29,685 nucleotides of DNA. Origin: CAYPNF01 sp964411985 (GTDB taxonomy: Bacteria; Verrucomicrobiota; Verrucomicrobiia; Limisphaerales; J093). The notes under the pieces are model-generated. The model saw nothing but the letters and a program-made list of their open reading frames with translations. It was not told the DNA's origin and made no database searches. Every line of letters begins with the position of its first letter. The stretch's first letter is position 1. Both the position numbers and the translations under genes were made by a program. The stretch covers positions 1 through 29,685 of the forward strand of contig CAYPNF010000083.1 in assembly GCA_964411985.1 (NCBI GenBank), in the 5' to 3' direction. Below are positions 14,697 through 22,718 of the stretch, in pieces.

Positions 14697-14756
14697 GGTC
14701 GGGCTTCATTAGGGGAGAATGGGAACCGACTAAGGGTGCGACTAAGTGGCTGTGCG
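14697..14756 (+). repeat. Half-hairpin R4: loop and right arm after the four-helix-bundle gene
   Basis: Bases 14698-14730 equal 13777-13809 of R2 at 32 of 33 positions. The following right arm has units GACTAAGGGTGC and GACTAAGTGG and ends in CTGTGCG, like R1. Upstream of the loop there is no matching left arm, only gene 3' sequence. It begins 17 nt after the four-helix-bundle stop and ends a few bases before the convergent nfo stop. Confidence 0.85.
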
Positions 14757-14762
14757 CTCTCC

Positions 14763-15692
14763 CTACCGCGACTTCCCGGCGAGTTTTCTTAGAATCGCCA
14801 GGTTCTCGATATCCTCATGCAAATCTTCCGATTTCGGCGTCTCCAGGCATCCAGGGATTTCCTTGAACCGCGCATCTCTCACGATGTGGCGAAAGGCCTC
14901 CGCACCGATCTTACCCTGACCAATTCCCGCATGCCGATCCACCCGTGAGCCGAAATCGGACTTGGAGTCGTTCAAGTGGAAGGCCACGATCTGGTCCAGC
15001 CCCACTAAGCTGTCCAGGGTTTCGATGATCCGGTCCCAGCCTTTCGGGGTCCGGAGGTCATGACCCGCGGCGAACAGGTGGCAGGTGTCCAGGCAGAGGG
15101 CTAGGCGCTTCGGTTTCTTGCACCCTTCATAGATCTTCGCGAGGTGCTCCAGATTCGCGCCCAAACAAGTGCCCTGGCCTGCGGTTGTCTCTAGGGCGAT
15201 TCGCACCTTGGATTTAGGCGTCGCACCGAAGGCTTCGTTAAGGGAGGCAATCGCTTGCGCCAAGCCCTTTTCTTCGCCTTGTCCCAAGTGGGCTCCCGGA
15301 TGCAAGACCAGGAAGGGCAGTCCAAGCGACTCAGCCAGTTCGATTTCTTCGGTGAGTGAGCGGATGGATTTTGTCAGATTGTCCGAGGCGGGGGCAGCGA
15401 TGTTGATCAGGTAACCGGTGTGCCCGAAGACGCTCTGCAGGGTGGAGGCCTTCCGCTTGGCATGAAAGTCGGCGAGTACCTCCGGTTTGTAGGGGGGGCC
15501 GAACCATTGCATATTGTTCTTCACGAAGACCTGGCAAGAGGAAGCGCCGATCTTCTCTGCTCTGGCCAAGGCCATGCTGACTCCGCCTGATGTCGAACAA
15601 TGCGCGCCGAAAATCACACCCTCAACGTAGGGGCGAGGGGGCGGATCGGCAACCTCCTTTTGGACGCAGGAAGAGTCAACCATGGAGTCCAT
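14763..15692 (-). CDS. nfo: Deoxyribonuclease IV (endonuclease IV)
   Basis: This is a full-length (309 aa) member of the zinc-dependent AP endonuclease family, which cuts DNA 5' to abasic sites in base-excision repair. The core begins FGAHCSTSGG near residue 28 and contains the family metal-ligand motifs LHPGAHLG, LETTAGQG, LDTCHLFAAGHD and FHLNDSKSDFGSRVDRHAGIGQG, followed by an ETP ending (CLETPK). All expected His, Glu and Asp ligands appear present. Family members usually start right at the GAH motif with about 280 residues, so the first 25 residues are an extra tail. An internal GTG at 15617 would give the usual length, but no start has a clean ribosome site. It converges with the four-helix-bundle element and lies near polX, so two base-excision-repair enzymes flank that element. 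Confidence 0.93.
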   Translation of the reverse strand: MDSMVDSSCVQKEVADPPPRPYVEGVIFGAHCSTSGGVSMALARAEKIGASSCQVFVKNNMQWFGPPYKPEVLADFHAKRKASTLQSVFGHTGYLINIAAPASDNLTKSIRSLTEEIELAESLGLPFLVLHPGAHLGQGEEKGLAQAIASLNEAFGATPKSKVRIALETTAGQGTCLGANLEHLAKIYEGCKKPKRLALCLDTCHLFAAGHDLRTPKGWDRIIETLDSLVGLDQIVAFHLNDSKSDFGSRVDRHAGIGQGKIGAEAFRHIVRDARFKEIPGCLETPKSEDLHEDIENLAILRKLAGKSR

Positions 15693-15814
15693 GAACAGGA
15701 AGGAAGATTGCGGGGGATCATTATGAGGAAAAGGACCTTTTCGAAGTTCCGCCGATACTCTCCATGGTTGGTTGACGGTTTAGGACCATCGAAGTGCTTT
15801 AGGCGGCGCCGTCG

Positions 15815-15834
15815 ACGCCGGACTTTTCCGGCGT
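15815..15834 (-). terminator. Stem-loop after the aspartic protease operon
   Basis: ACGCCGGA and TCCGGCGT form a perfect 8-bp stem with a CTTT loop. It lies 13 nt downstream of the last protease stop on the minus strand and 120 bp before nfo. No T tract follows on the minus strand, so intrinsic termination is only possible, not certain. Confidence 0.4.
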
Positions 15835-15846
15835 ACTCCACGACAC

Positions 15847-16920
15847 CTACTTCTTGGTCGTCCCCTTGGTGGCGGGCTTAGCCGTATTATCCGGCCGCAG
15901 CCAAAGGCACTGGCGATCGAAGTCGATCAGGGCCCCTTGTTTCGAAAGGATATCAATTCCCAGCAGACCTTGGACCTGATTGGTGTGATCCAGCGAACTC
16001 TCAAAACCCCACGCCTTGAGGTTGGTGACAGCGATGGGTGTCTTGCCCAGGGAGCGCGGTCCAAGCTGGAAATCGGGGGCGTAAGTGTACCAGGTCTTAT
16101 GGATGCCAATGTCCCCAACCCCGACTGTCTGGCTTTCCATCTCCTCGCGGATCATGCTACCGGTTCTGGCTTCGGAGTATTTAACCGGCTTCAACCCTAG
16201 TTCCTTGGCGACCCATTCGTGGATCTTGGTGAAATCGCATCCAGTATCCACCAACATATTGATCTTCCGGCTTTCCACCGACGCTTCGACCGAAGTCAGA
16301 CCGACCAAGCCGCAGGGGACCTTCTGGAAGCCGCTCTTTTTCAAGGATTCTGCCAATACCTCAGCATGCTGGTCCTGGAGGGCTTCGCCACGAAGGTAAA
16401 GAATCTGTGTGCCACAATCGAGGATGGCATGGTTCCTCGTATAGAACTCCCAGCCGAGTACCCCATCGTAGATAAAAGACTGTCGCTGCATGTCGATCTT
16501 TTCGGTTTGCACTGGCTGGTTCACGAACTCCATGGTCCCAAGCGTCAGTTTCTCCACCAGCACCGCGTTGGTGAAGGCCCAGTCGCCAAGGACTTTGTCC
16601 TGCAGTTTCACGCCAAGTTCAGTCAGGGTCTTCAGATTCTTCGCCTTTTCCTCCTTGAGGGTGGTCAATCCCCAGCCGGTATCGACGAGCATCGAAGCCT
16701 TCTGGCCGTTGTTCAAGGTCGCCGTGACCGACATCTGACGGAGATCCTTCTGCTGAAGGGCAACCGCTCCGAAACGGAGTTTCTTCAGGAACTCGTCCAG
16801 ACCCGCTTTGTTCGGGGAGTCTGCCGGAAAACCATGAATGCACGATACCAGGAGGAGAAGGAAGGCCGCGGCACAACGGGAACCGCGGTGCGTGCGAAAT
16901 GGGTGTTGTTCATCAGTCAT
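15847..16920 (-). CDS. Bilobed retropepsin-like aspartic protease, paralogue A (third gene of operon)
   Basis: The start is the ATG at 16920, which has AAAGGAG (complement of 16932-16938) upstream and leads into a signal peptide (CAAAFLLLLVSCIHGFPA). The frame stays open to 17136, but that part lies inside the upstream gene. The 357-residue protein has two similar halves. Lobe 1 has MLVDTGWGLTTL (D80), YDGVLGWEFY (151-160) and a closing NHAILDCGTQILYLR. Lobe 2 has MLVDTGCDFTKI (D225), VQGLLGIDIL (316-325) and GALIDFDRQCLWLRP. Each lobe thus carries the DTG and hydrophobic-Gly elements of clan AA aspartic proteases, making a single-chain two-lobed enzyme. It is presumably exported and acts in the envelope or outside; the substrate is unknown. 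Its start overlaps the stop of paralogue B by 8 bases. Confidence 0.82.
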   Translation of the reverse strand: MTDEQHPFRTHRGSRCAAAFLLLLVSCIHGFPADSPNKAGLDEFLKKLRFGAVALQQKDLRQMSVTATLNNGQKASMLVDTGWGLTTLKEEKAKNLKTLTELGVKLQDKVLGDWAFTNAVLVEKLTLGTMEFVNQPVQTEKIDMQRQSFIYDGVLGWEFYTRNHAILDCGTQILYLRGEALQDQHAEVLAESLKKSGFQKVPCGLVGLTSVEASVESRKINMLVDTGCDFTKIHEWVAKELGLKPVKYSEARTGSMIREEMESQTVGVGDIGIHKTWYTYAPDFQLGPRSLGKTPIAVTNLKAWGFESSLDHTNQVQGLLGIDILSKQGALIDFDRQCLWLRPDNTAKPATKGTTKK

Positions 16921-18049
16921 TCGCGATCGGGCTCCTTTGTTGTGAGCTTCTTCTAGTACTTCCTGCCTTCCCTGTTCGTCGGTGGGGCTCCGCTGCCCTT
17001 GGCGCCTTGGTCCAACTTTCGGGACGCAGCCACAGGCATTTCGTGTTGAAATCGATGAGTGCACCGTTCTGGGCGAGAATGTCAATCCCCAGGAATCCTT
17101 GAATCCTTTCAGAGTACTCCAACGAGTTCCTGACACCCCAGGCTCTCAGATCAGTGACCCCCATGAGCGTCTTACCCCACTTGCGGGGGCCCAGCTCGAA
17201 GCTGGCTACCTCGGTAAACCGAGTTCCGTGGATGCCAATGTCTCCGACCCCCACACTGAGTGTCTGGACCTCGTACTGGACTAGGTTCCCGCTTTCATAC
17301 CCGAGCCGTTTCACCGGCTTCAGTTTGAGCTCTTTTGCGACCCATTCGTGGAGTTGGGTGAATTCAGCCCCGGTGTCCACGAGCATGCTTAGTCGATTCC
17401 CTTGTAGGGTAACTGGTACAGAGTGAAGATCGATGTGGTGAAGTGCGACTTGCACGAAACTGCTGCGTAAGAAAGACTCTGAGAGCGCCTTGGCCTGCTC
17501 TGCGGAAGGTTCCTCCCCTCGGCAGTACAAAGTCTGGGTTCCGCAATCGATGATCGCGTGGTTTCTCACGAAGAAGTCCCAGCCCAAGAACCCATCAAAA
17601 TTAGGCCGTTTACCCACGAACTCGAGTTTCATCGCTTCGGCCGGTTGGTTAAAAAAATCAGCTTTCCCCAAAGTCAACTTTTCAATGACCACAATGTCTT
17701 GGTTGGTATGTTCTCCGAAAGCCGTGTCTTGAAGGGTCACCCCCATCTCCCCAAGGGTCTTGAGCCCCTTTGCCTTTTCGTGGTGCAGAGTCGTCCTGCC
17801 GCACCCTGTGTCAATGAGCATCAGGATTGTCTTCCCGTTATTTAACTGTGCATCCAAAGCAAGTCCTGAACCGTCTGTTTTCTTCAACGGCATCGCTGCG
17901 AAAGCAAACTTCTTCAGCATGGCGTCGAGGCCCACCCTTTGCTGTTGCTCGGCAGATTGTGTTTGGACCGTTACGGACGCCAGCAGGCAAATCGTCGCGG
18001 CAAGCAGCACGCTTCTCCTAATCCACCCTTCCCTGGGAACTCTCTTCAT
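16913..18049 (-). CDS. Bilobed retropepsin-like aspartic protease, paralogue B (second gene of operon)
   Basis: The 378-residue product is collinear with paralogue A: the two catalytic Asp fall at the same residue numbers, D80 (MLIDTGCGRTTL) and D225 (MLVDTGAEFTQL), and the spacing of FDGFLGWDFF and IQGFLGIDIL is also the same. The N-terminus has a signal peptide (SVLLAATICLLASVTVQTQSA). The C-terminus has an extra tail of about 30 residues rich in Arg and Ser (APRAAEPHRRTGKAGSTRRS), which A lacks; it reads like low-complexity run-on and may be disordered. The ATG overlaps the TGA of paralogue C (ATGA), and its own end overlaps paralogue A, so all three should be made from one message with coupled translation. 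Confidence 0.85.
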   Translation of the reverse strand: MKRVPREGWIRRSVLLAATICLLASVTVQTQSAEQQQRVGLDAMLKKFAFAAMPLKKTDGSGLALDAQLNNGKTILMLIDTGCGRTTLHHEKAKGLKTLGEMGVTLQDTAFGEHTNQDIVVIEKLTLGKADFFNQPAEAMKLEFVGKRPNFDGFLGWDFFVRNHAIIDCGTQTLYCRGEEPSAEQAKALSESFLRSSFVQVALHHIDLHSVPVTLQGNRLSMLVDTGAEFTQLHEWVAKELKLKPVKRLGYESGNLVQYEVQTLSVGVGDIGIHGTRFTEVASFELGPRKWGKTLMGVTDLRAWGVRNSLEYSERIQGFLGIDILAQNGALIDFNTKCLWLRPESWTKAPRAAEPHRRTGKAGSTRRSSQQRSPIAND

Positions 18050-19164
18050 CTCGAGGAATTCTCCAGGGTAAGTGGCTTCACTGGTTTGCCCTTCCCGGGT
18101 GGGAACCAGAGTTGACAGGAGGAGAAATCGATTAAAGTGCGATTCGTGACCAGCAGGTCATTCCCCAGGAACCCATGCACATCCGTTTCTGTTCCCACCT
18201 GTGCATCGACTCCCCAGGCTTTCAAATCAACAACCTCGAAGGCGGGCTTCTTCCACTGTCTTGTGCCTATCTCCAGAGTGCTCGGGCGCGTGCACCAGGA
18301 TTCGTGCGCGCCTATCTCGCCGACGCCGACTACGTGCATCTTCTTCACCCAGAAGGCCATGTCCCCGATACGGATGGGCAGCCTTCCTGCCTTGGAAAGG
18401 TGCAGGCGCTGGGCCACCGAGTGATTGAGAACGCTAGCTGCGGCACCGGTGTCCACGAGTAGATTGAGCTTGCTGCCATTGAGCTTCACCTCGACCGCGA
18501 GCAATCTGGTTGGCTTCATTTTTGCCGGGGCAAAGCCTTCCTCTTGGAGGAAGGAGTCCAGTTTCGTTGTCTGTTCCGCGGTGGGTGGGCCCGTTCGGAC
18601 GTAAAGTACCCCCGTGCCACAATCCATGAGGCAGTGGTTCCTTCGCAAGAAATCCCAGCCAAGAGCCCCTTCGTATCCGAAAGCACCATTCTGGGCGGTA
18701 AGTGGTTGGACCATGGCGGGCTGGTTGGAAAACTGCATTCGTCCCAGCCGTAGTTGCTCAACCAGCCTGATCGAGGAGCTGGTTAAGCGTCCCAAAAGCG
18801 GATCGTCCAGGACCGCATGCGAATCGCCCAAGGTGCTCAGGCCCTTCGCCACTTCGATATCGAGGGTGGTGAAGGCCCAACCCGAGTCGACCAAGAGAAT
18901 CGGTTTCCTGCCGTTGTTCAGCGCGCCCTCGATTGAGAACCAGCCATCGTAGTCCAGGTGGAGAGGAATGGGCTTGTAGTTGATGTTCGTCAAGACCATC
19001 TCCACCCGTCTTTCCAGCTTGGATTTCCCTCCCAGGCAAGGCGGTGCGATCACGAATGCCAATGCCAAAACGAGAAGGATCGCGGTAGAGAACGAAAGTC
19101 CCTTGGCATGATGCCTCCGAATGGTTGGCTCCCCAGCCCTCCCTTTGTCCTCGTATACGTCCAT
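18046..19164 (-). CDS. Bilobed retropepsin-like aspartic protease, paralogue C (first gene of operon)
   Basis: The 372-residue protein is the most diverged of the three. After a basic N-region and a hydrophobic segment (FSTAILLVLALAFVIAPPCL, a signal peptide or anchor) it has lobe 1 with LLVDSGWAFTTL (D93; DSG instead of DTG, which is tolerated in aspartic proteases) and YEGALGWDFL, then lobe 2 with LLVDTGAAASVL (D238) and VHGFLGNDLL. The closing strands NHCLMDCGTGVLYVR and RTLIDFSSCQLWFPP match the relatives. Being first in the operon, its upstream region (19165-19406) should hold the operon promoter. The ATG has only a weak purine stretch before it. Function is inferred from fold motifs only. 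Confidence 0.82.
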   Translation of the reverse strand: MDVYEDKGRAGEPTIRRHHAKGLSFSTAILLVLALAFVIAPPCLGGKSKLERRVEMVLTNINYKPIPLHLDYDGWFSIEGALNNGRKPILLVDSGWAFTTLDIEVAKGLSTLGDSHAVLDDPLLGRLTSSSIRLVEQLRLGRMQFSNQPAMVQPLTAQNGAFGYEGALGWDFLRRNHCLMDCGTGVLYVRTGPPTAEQTTKLDSFLQEEGFAPAKMKPTRLLAVEVKLNGSKLNLLVDTGAAASVLNHSVAQRLHLSKAGRLPIRIGDMAFWVKKMHVVGVGEIGAHESWCTRPSTLEIGTRQWKKPAFEVVDLKAWGVDAQVGTETDVHGFLGNDLLVTNRTLIDFSSCQLWFPPGKGKPVKPLTLENSSR

Positions 19165-19379
19165 GAATACCCTGATGCCGATTGTTAACCATTCCCACTT
19201 CGGTTACAGTAGACCCCTACGGCACCCCATCACCCATGCGATGAGGCACCCGTGGACCCTGCTCGCGCGCGAGCGTAGGAAAGGATCAGTTGGAAGTCAA
19301 TACCGTGCCCGATGAGATAAGCATAGCGAATTGCGGTTCCGCCTCTTCCTGGGGGCTGCCGTTGTATTGGACATAGCAG

Positions 19380-19394
19380 CCCTACCTGCTAGGG
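19380..19394 (+). promoter_or_regulatory. Small palindrome in the leader of the propeller/SGNH gene
   Basis: CCCTA and TAGGG are separated by five bases and lie 12 nt before the ATG at 19407, overlapping where a ribosome site would be. It could be an operator or a leader hairpin hiding the start. A TTGGAC at 19368-19373, followed 17 nt later by a poor TAGGGT, is a weak promoter match. Chance is a fair alternative. Confidence 0.2.
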
Positions 19395-19406
19395 TTTGCC
19401 CGGATC

Positions 19407-21275
19407 ATGAAGCTTTGGTGTATCCTCGTTAGACTTGGTTTTATCGGGTGCCTATGGCTGGCTGCCAGCGGGACGCTCAGGGCTGATAGCAGCCGGATCG
19501 GCCGGTTTACCTCCAGTCAGGATATTAACCGCCCGTTGCACTCAGGAAACGCGGTCTTCGATGCCGACGCCTGGCAGTATCGGATTACCGGAGGCGGATC
19601 CAACATGTGGTTTGGCGCGGACGCCTTTCATTTCCTCTCCACGAAGATCGACGGTGACCTGGTGCTGTCCGCCGAGATGCTCTGGCCGGAGCCGAGCAAG
19701 CAAGCCCATCGCAAGGCGGGCCTGATGCTGCGGGAAGATACCTCGCCGGGATCAAGATATGTCGACGTCGTGTTGCATGGGGACGGCTTGATCTCCCTGC
19801 AGTACCGGGCGGAGCCTGGTGGGCCGACCCGCGAAGTGCAGGCTGCAGTTCGTGGAAGGCCCCAACTCAGGCTGGAGCGGTGGGGCAATTACTTTAGCGC
19901 TTCCTTTGTGAATGCCAAAGGGAAGTGGGAAGCCACCGGCTGTGGGATCGAACTGGCTCTGCCACCGGAGCTGCTGGCTGGCTTGTTGGTCTGTTCGCAT
20001 GATGACCAGACAGCGGAGACTGCTCTTTTCCGGCGCGTCCAACTGGCCACGCACCCGTTCCCTTCCGGCGAGCACCCTGCTTGGCGTTGCACCCTGGAGG
20101 TTGTTCCTCTTGGGTCGAAGGATCGCCGGGTCGTGCTCGCTGCCACGAACCAGATTTCGTCCCCTAGCTGGTCTTCCAACGGTCAGGCGCTTGCGTTCCT
20201 CGCAGCTGGACAACTTTGGGCGGTGCCTGCTGCGGGTGGCGAAGTGCGGAAGGCAGACCCAAGGCTGTTCCCAGGTCGGCGGGTTGGGGTCGGTCAGTCC
20301 CCGGATGGCTCGCAGAAGTACTATCGCGCTAGACGAGGTGGTGTGGATCAGATCTGGCTCAAGAGCGCCGACAGCCGGAATCCCAAGGCGATGATCTCGG
20401 ACAACGCCAACAATTGGTATCCCCATCCCTCCATGGACGGACGCTGGCTCCTGTGGGCGGCTTGGCCTGCGAAGATCCGGCCGAGTTCTCATCCTGCGCC
20501 GGTCGGCCTCCGGATGATGAACTTGCAGAATGGGGAGGTTCAGCTACTTGCCCAACTTAGCGCTGCCAAGGGGACCATGGAGGTCTCGCCCTGGTCACCC
20601 GATAGTCGGCAGGTCGTTTTCGTGAGCCGACACCCCGATCTGAATGGTTGGCTGCGGTCGCGGGATGGCTACGAGTCGGCGATCGCGAAGTTCGAGAACT
20701 CGGATCGCACGAATTGTGCGCCACGCGAGGCGGTCCTGTTCCTGGGCAGTTCCACGATTCGCCTGTGGAAGACCCTCGCGGAGGATTTTCCTGGGTTGCC
20801 ATGGGTCCAGCGGGGGTTTGGCGGGTCGAAGATTGTCGACAGCACCTACTTTGCCGAGCGGGTGGTTTTTCCATACGCCCCGCGCGTGATCGTGTTTTAC
20901 GCGGGGGACAATGACCTGGCCAACCATCGCTTGCCGGAACGGGTGTTGGCCGATTTTCGGGAGTTTGTGTCGACGGTTCACGCACGGCTGCCCCAGACAC
21001 GGATCGGCTTTCTTGCCATAAGGCCTAGCAAAGCGCGCTGGGCGTGGATAGGCAAAACCCGGGAGGCCAACCGATTGGTTGCCGAGTTCTGCAGGACGGA
21101 CACTCGGCTCGGGTACTTGGACACCTTCTCGCCCACCCTCAATGCACGCGGAAGACCTCGGTCGGAGTGGTTTGAGGCTGATGACCTGCATCTGAACCGC
21201 GCTGGTTACGCCGCCTGGGCCCAGGCGATCCAACCTTGGCTCCGCGAACAAGGCACCGGGCCTGACGGCTCTTAA
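19407..21275 (+). CDS. Secreted fusion: LamG/DUF1349-like domain, TolB-type propeller and SGNH hydrolase
   Basis: The 622-residue protein has a signal peptide (FIGCLWLAASGTLRA). Residues about 30-205 form a beta-sandwich like the DUF1349/concanavalin-like modules (AGLMLREDTSPGSRYVDVVLHGDG). About 220-420 are TolB/WD40-like propeller repeats (PSWSSNGQALAFLAAGQLW, WYPHPSMDGRWLLWAAWP, SPWSPDSRQVVFVSR). The C-terminal part from about 440 is an SGNH/GDSL hydrolase: block I FLGSSTIRLW with likely nucleophile S449, block III AGDND with N502, and DDLHLN supplying D592 and H595. Such enzymes deacylate esters, often acetyl groups on carbohydrates. The family elsewhere is usually a stand-alone hydrolase, and the propeller fusion suggests it works on or senses a polymeric substrate. 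It is the first gene of a three-gene run, ending 12 nt before the next start. Confidence 0.85.
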   Translation: MKLWCILVRLGFIGCLWLAASGTLRADSSRIGRFTSSQDINRPLHSGNAVFDADAWQYRITGGGSNMWFGADAFHFLSTKIDGDLVLSAEMLWPEPSKQAHRKAGLMLREDTSPGSRYVDVVLHGDGLISLQYRAEPGGPTREVQAAVRGRPQLRLERWGNYFSASFVNAKGKWEATGCGIELALPPELLAGLLVCSHDDQTAETALFRRVQLATHPFPSGEHPAWRCTLEVVPLGSKDRRVVLAATNQISSPSWSSNGQALAFLAAGQLWAVPAAGGEVRKADPRLFPGRRVGVGQSPDGSQKYYRARRGGVDQIWLKSADSRNPKAMISDNANNWYPHPSMDGRWLLWAAWPAKIRPSSHPAPVGLRMMNLQNGEVQLLAQLSAAKGTMEVSPWSPDSRQVVFVSRHPDLNGWLRSRDGYESAIAKFENSDRTNCAPREAVLFLGSSTIRLWKTLAEDFPGLPWVQRGFGGSKIVDSTYFAERVVFPYAPRVIVFYAGDNDLANHRLPERVLADFREFVSTVHARLPQTRIGFLAIRPSKARWAWIGKTREANRLVAEFCRTDTRLGYLDTFSPTLNARGRPRSEWFEADDLHLNRAGYAAWAQAIQPWLREQGTGPDGS

Positions 21276-21287
21276 TGGAGATCTTTT

Positions 21288-22712
21288 GTGGTGGAACTCC
21301 ACGACATCCAACCCCAGACTTTTCCGCGGCTTCTGCGGCGGATTCTTTCTGAGACGCCCCTTCTGCAGAAGGCCTATCTGGTGGGTGGGTCGGTGCGGGA
21401 TGCGCTGCTGGGAGTCGCTGGAAAGGACTACGACATCGAAGTGTTTGGTTGTGGCTATGAGGAGTTGGTTCACGCCCTTCGGCCGTGGGGTAGACCAGAT
21501 CTCGTAGGACGTTCTTTTGGCGTCGTCAGGCTTTCCACGGAAGAGTTTGGGTTCCTGGATTTCTCCATCGCGCGGCGAGATTCCAAGACCGCAGCCGGTC
21601 ACAAGGGATTCAGCGTGGAGCTCGATCCCTTTCTCCGGCCTGAAGAGGCCTGCGCCAGGCGCGACTTCACCATCAACTCCATGATGTACGATCTTCGGAA
21701 GGGGGAACTGATCGACTACCACGGCGGGTTGAGGGATTTGCGCAACGGGGTTTTGCGGCATACGAGTGGGGCGTTTACGGAGGACCCGCTGCGAGTGTTG
21801 CGCGGTATGCAGTTTGCTGGTCGTTTCGGTCTGACCGTGGCACCGGAGACCTTGGAACTTTGCCGCTCCATCACTCCCACCTATCGTGAATTGGCCTTGG
21901 AACGGGTACGCGATGAATGGTTTAAGTGGGCGGAGAAAAGCATCGTGCCCTCGGCGGGGCTCCGTTTCTTGGCCCAGACCGGCTGGATTGAGCATTATCC
22001 CGGGATCCAAGCCATGATGGGGGTCCCGCAGGATCCTGCCTGGCATCCTGAAGGCGACGTGTTCGTCCACACCTGCCATTGCTGCGATGCCATGGTGAGT
22101 TTGCCGGAGTGGCGAGCGGCCGACACTACCACGCGCATCGTGCTGATGTTGGCGATTCTCTGTCATGATTTCGCGAAACCGCAGACGACCCAGCGCGCGT
22201 TGAAGAACGGCGAGTGGCGGATTGTTTCACCGGGACACGAAGCGGCAGGGGGACCGCTCACGCTCTCCTTTCTGGAGCGGATCAATGCCCCCAACGAATA
22301 TCGCGACCGCGTGGTGCCCTTGGTCACCCATCATCTGGCTCATCTCCAGACGATCACCGACCGCGCCGTGCGCCGGTTGGCCAGGAGCTTGGCCCCGGAA
22401 ACCATCGAGCACCTCTGCACCGTGATTACCGCAGACGCTTTCGGACGTCCTCCCCGGCCACGCGAGCTGCCCGATGGAGTGAGGCCCATGCTGGAAACTG
22501 CGGCACGCCTTTCGCTCGAAGCCCAGGCCCCACGGCCCATCCTGCTCGGCCGCCACCTGCTCGAGTTGGGGATGCAGCCAGGACCGGAGTTCGCGCCGAT
22601 CCTCGCCGCAGCTATGGAAGCCCAGCTCGAAGGGGATTTCTCTGACCTGGAGGGAGCTCGCCAATGGCTGCGCAGTTACCTTGCAACGACCCGCCCCACG
22701 GATCCACAGTGA
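21288..22712 (+). CDS. CCA-adding enzyme / poly(A) polymerase family nucleotidyltransferase with HD domain
   Basis: The start is the GTG at 21288 with GGAG 7 nt upstream. The 474-residue protein is a class II tRNA nucleotidyltransferase-type enzyme. It has the catalytic motif LVGGSVRDALLG (31-42) with DYD (D47, D49), the neck-region motif RRDFTIN (124-130), and the nucleotide-selecting helix EDPLRVLRGMQFAGRF (165-180). A second half has an HD-type phosphohydrolase pattern (HTCHCCDAM, then CHDFAKPQTT with H293 and D294). Enzymes of this type add CCA to tRNA 3' ends or, in close relatives, poly(A) tails; the motifs I can see do not separate these. The HD domain in relatives hydrolyses 2'-phosphates and cyclic phosphates. 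It lies in one run with the SGNH fusion upstream and the dehydratase 6 nt downstream. Confidence 0.88.
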   Translation: MVELHDIQPQTFPRLLRRILSETPLLQKAYLVGGSVRDALLGVAGKDYDIEVFGCGYEELVHALRPWGRPDLVGRSFGVVRLSTEEFGFLDFSIARRDSKTAAGHKGFSVELDPFLRPEEACARRDFTINSMMYDLRKGELIDYHGGLRDLRNGVLRHTSGAFTEDPLRVLRGMQFAGRFGLTVAPETLELCRSITPTYRELALERVRDEWFKWAEKSIVPSAGLRFLAQTGWIEHYPGIQAMMGVPQDPAWHPEGDVFVHTCHCCDAMVSLPEWRAADTTTRIVLMLAILCHDFAKPQTTQRALKNGEWRIVSPGHEAAGGPLTLSFLERINAPNEYRDRVVPLVTHHLAHLQTITDRAVRRLARSLAPETIEHLCTVITADAFGRPPRPRELPDGVRPMLETAARLSLEAQAPRPILLGRHLLELGMQPGPEFAPILAAAMEAQLEGDFSDLEGARQWLRSYLATTRPTDPQ

Positions 22713-22718
22713 CCGGTT

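Larger units (their letters stand above)
13888..14756 (+). mobile_element. Putative IVS-like element: four-helix-bundle gene between split hairpin halves
   Basis: The left boundary (13888-13941) is a left arm plus loop of the R2-type hairpin. The right boundary (14697-14756) is the loop plus right arm. The outer 20 bases (13889-13908 and the complement of 14728-14747) match at 16 positions, so the unit has imperfect terminal inverted repeats and one ORF inside. Known 23S rRNA intervening sequences have this plan (inverted ends forming a stem, an S23-type ORF inside), which is why I suggest a related element. No target-site duplication could be made out and no transposase is present, so mobility is inference. 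Confidence 0.4.

Noticed and set aside
11979..14756. Diversity-generating retroelement, suggested by the Avd-like four-helix bundle
   Set aside because: No reverse transcriptase and no template/variable repeat pair with adenine-specific differences is present in the window.
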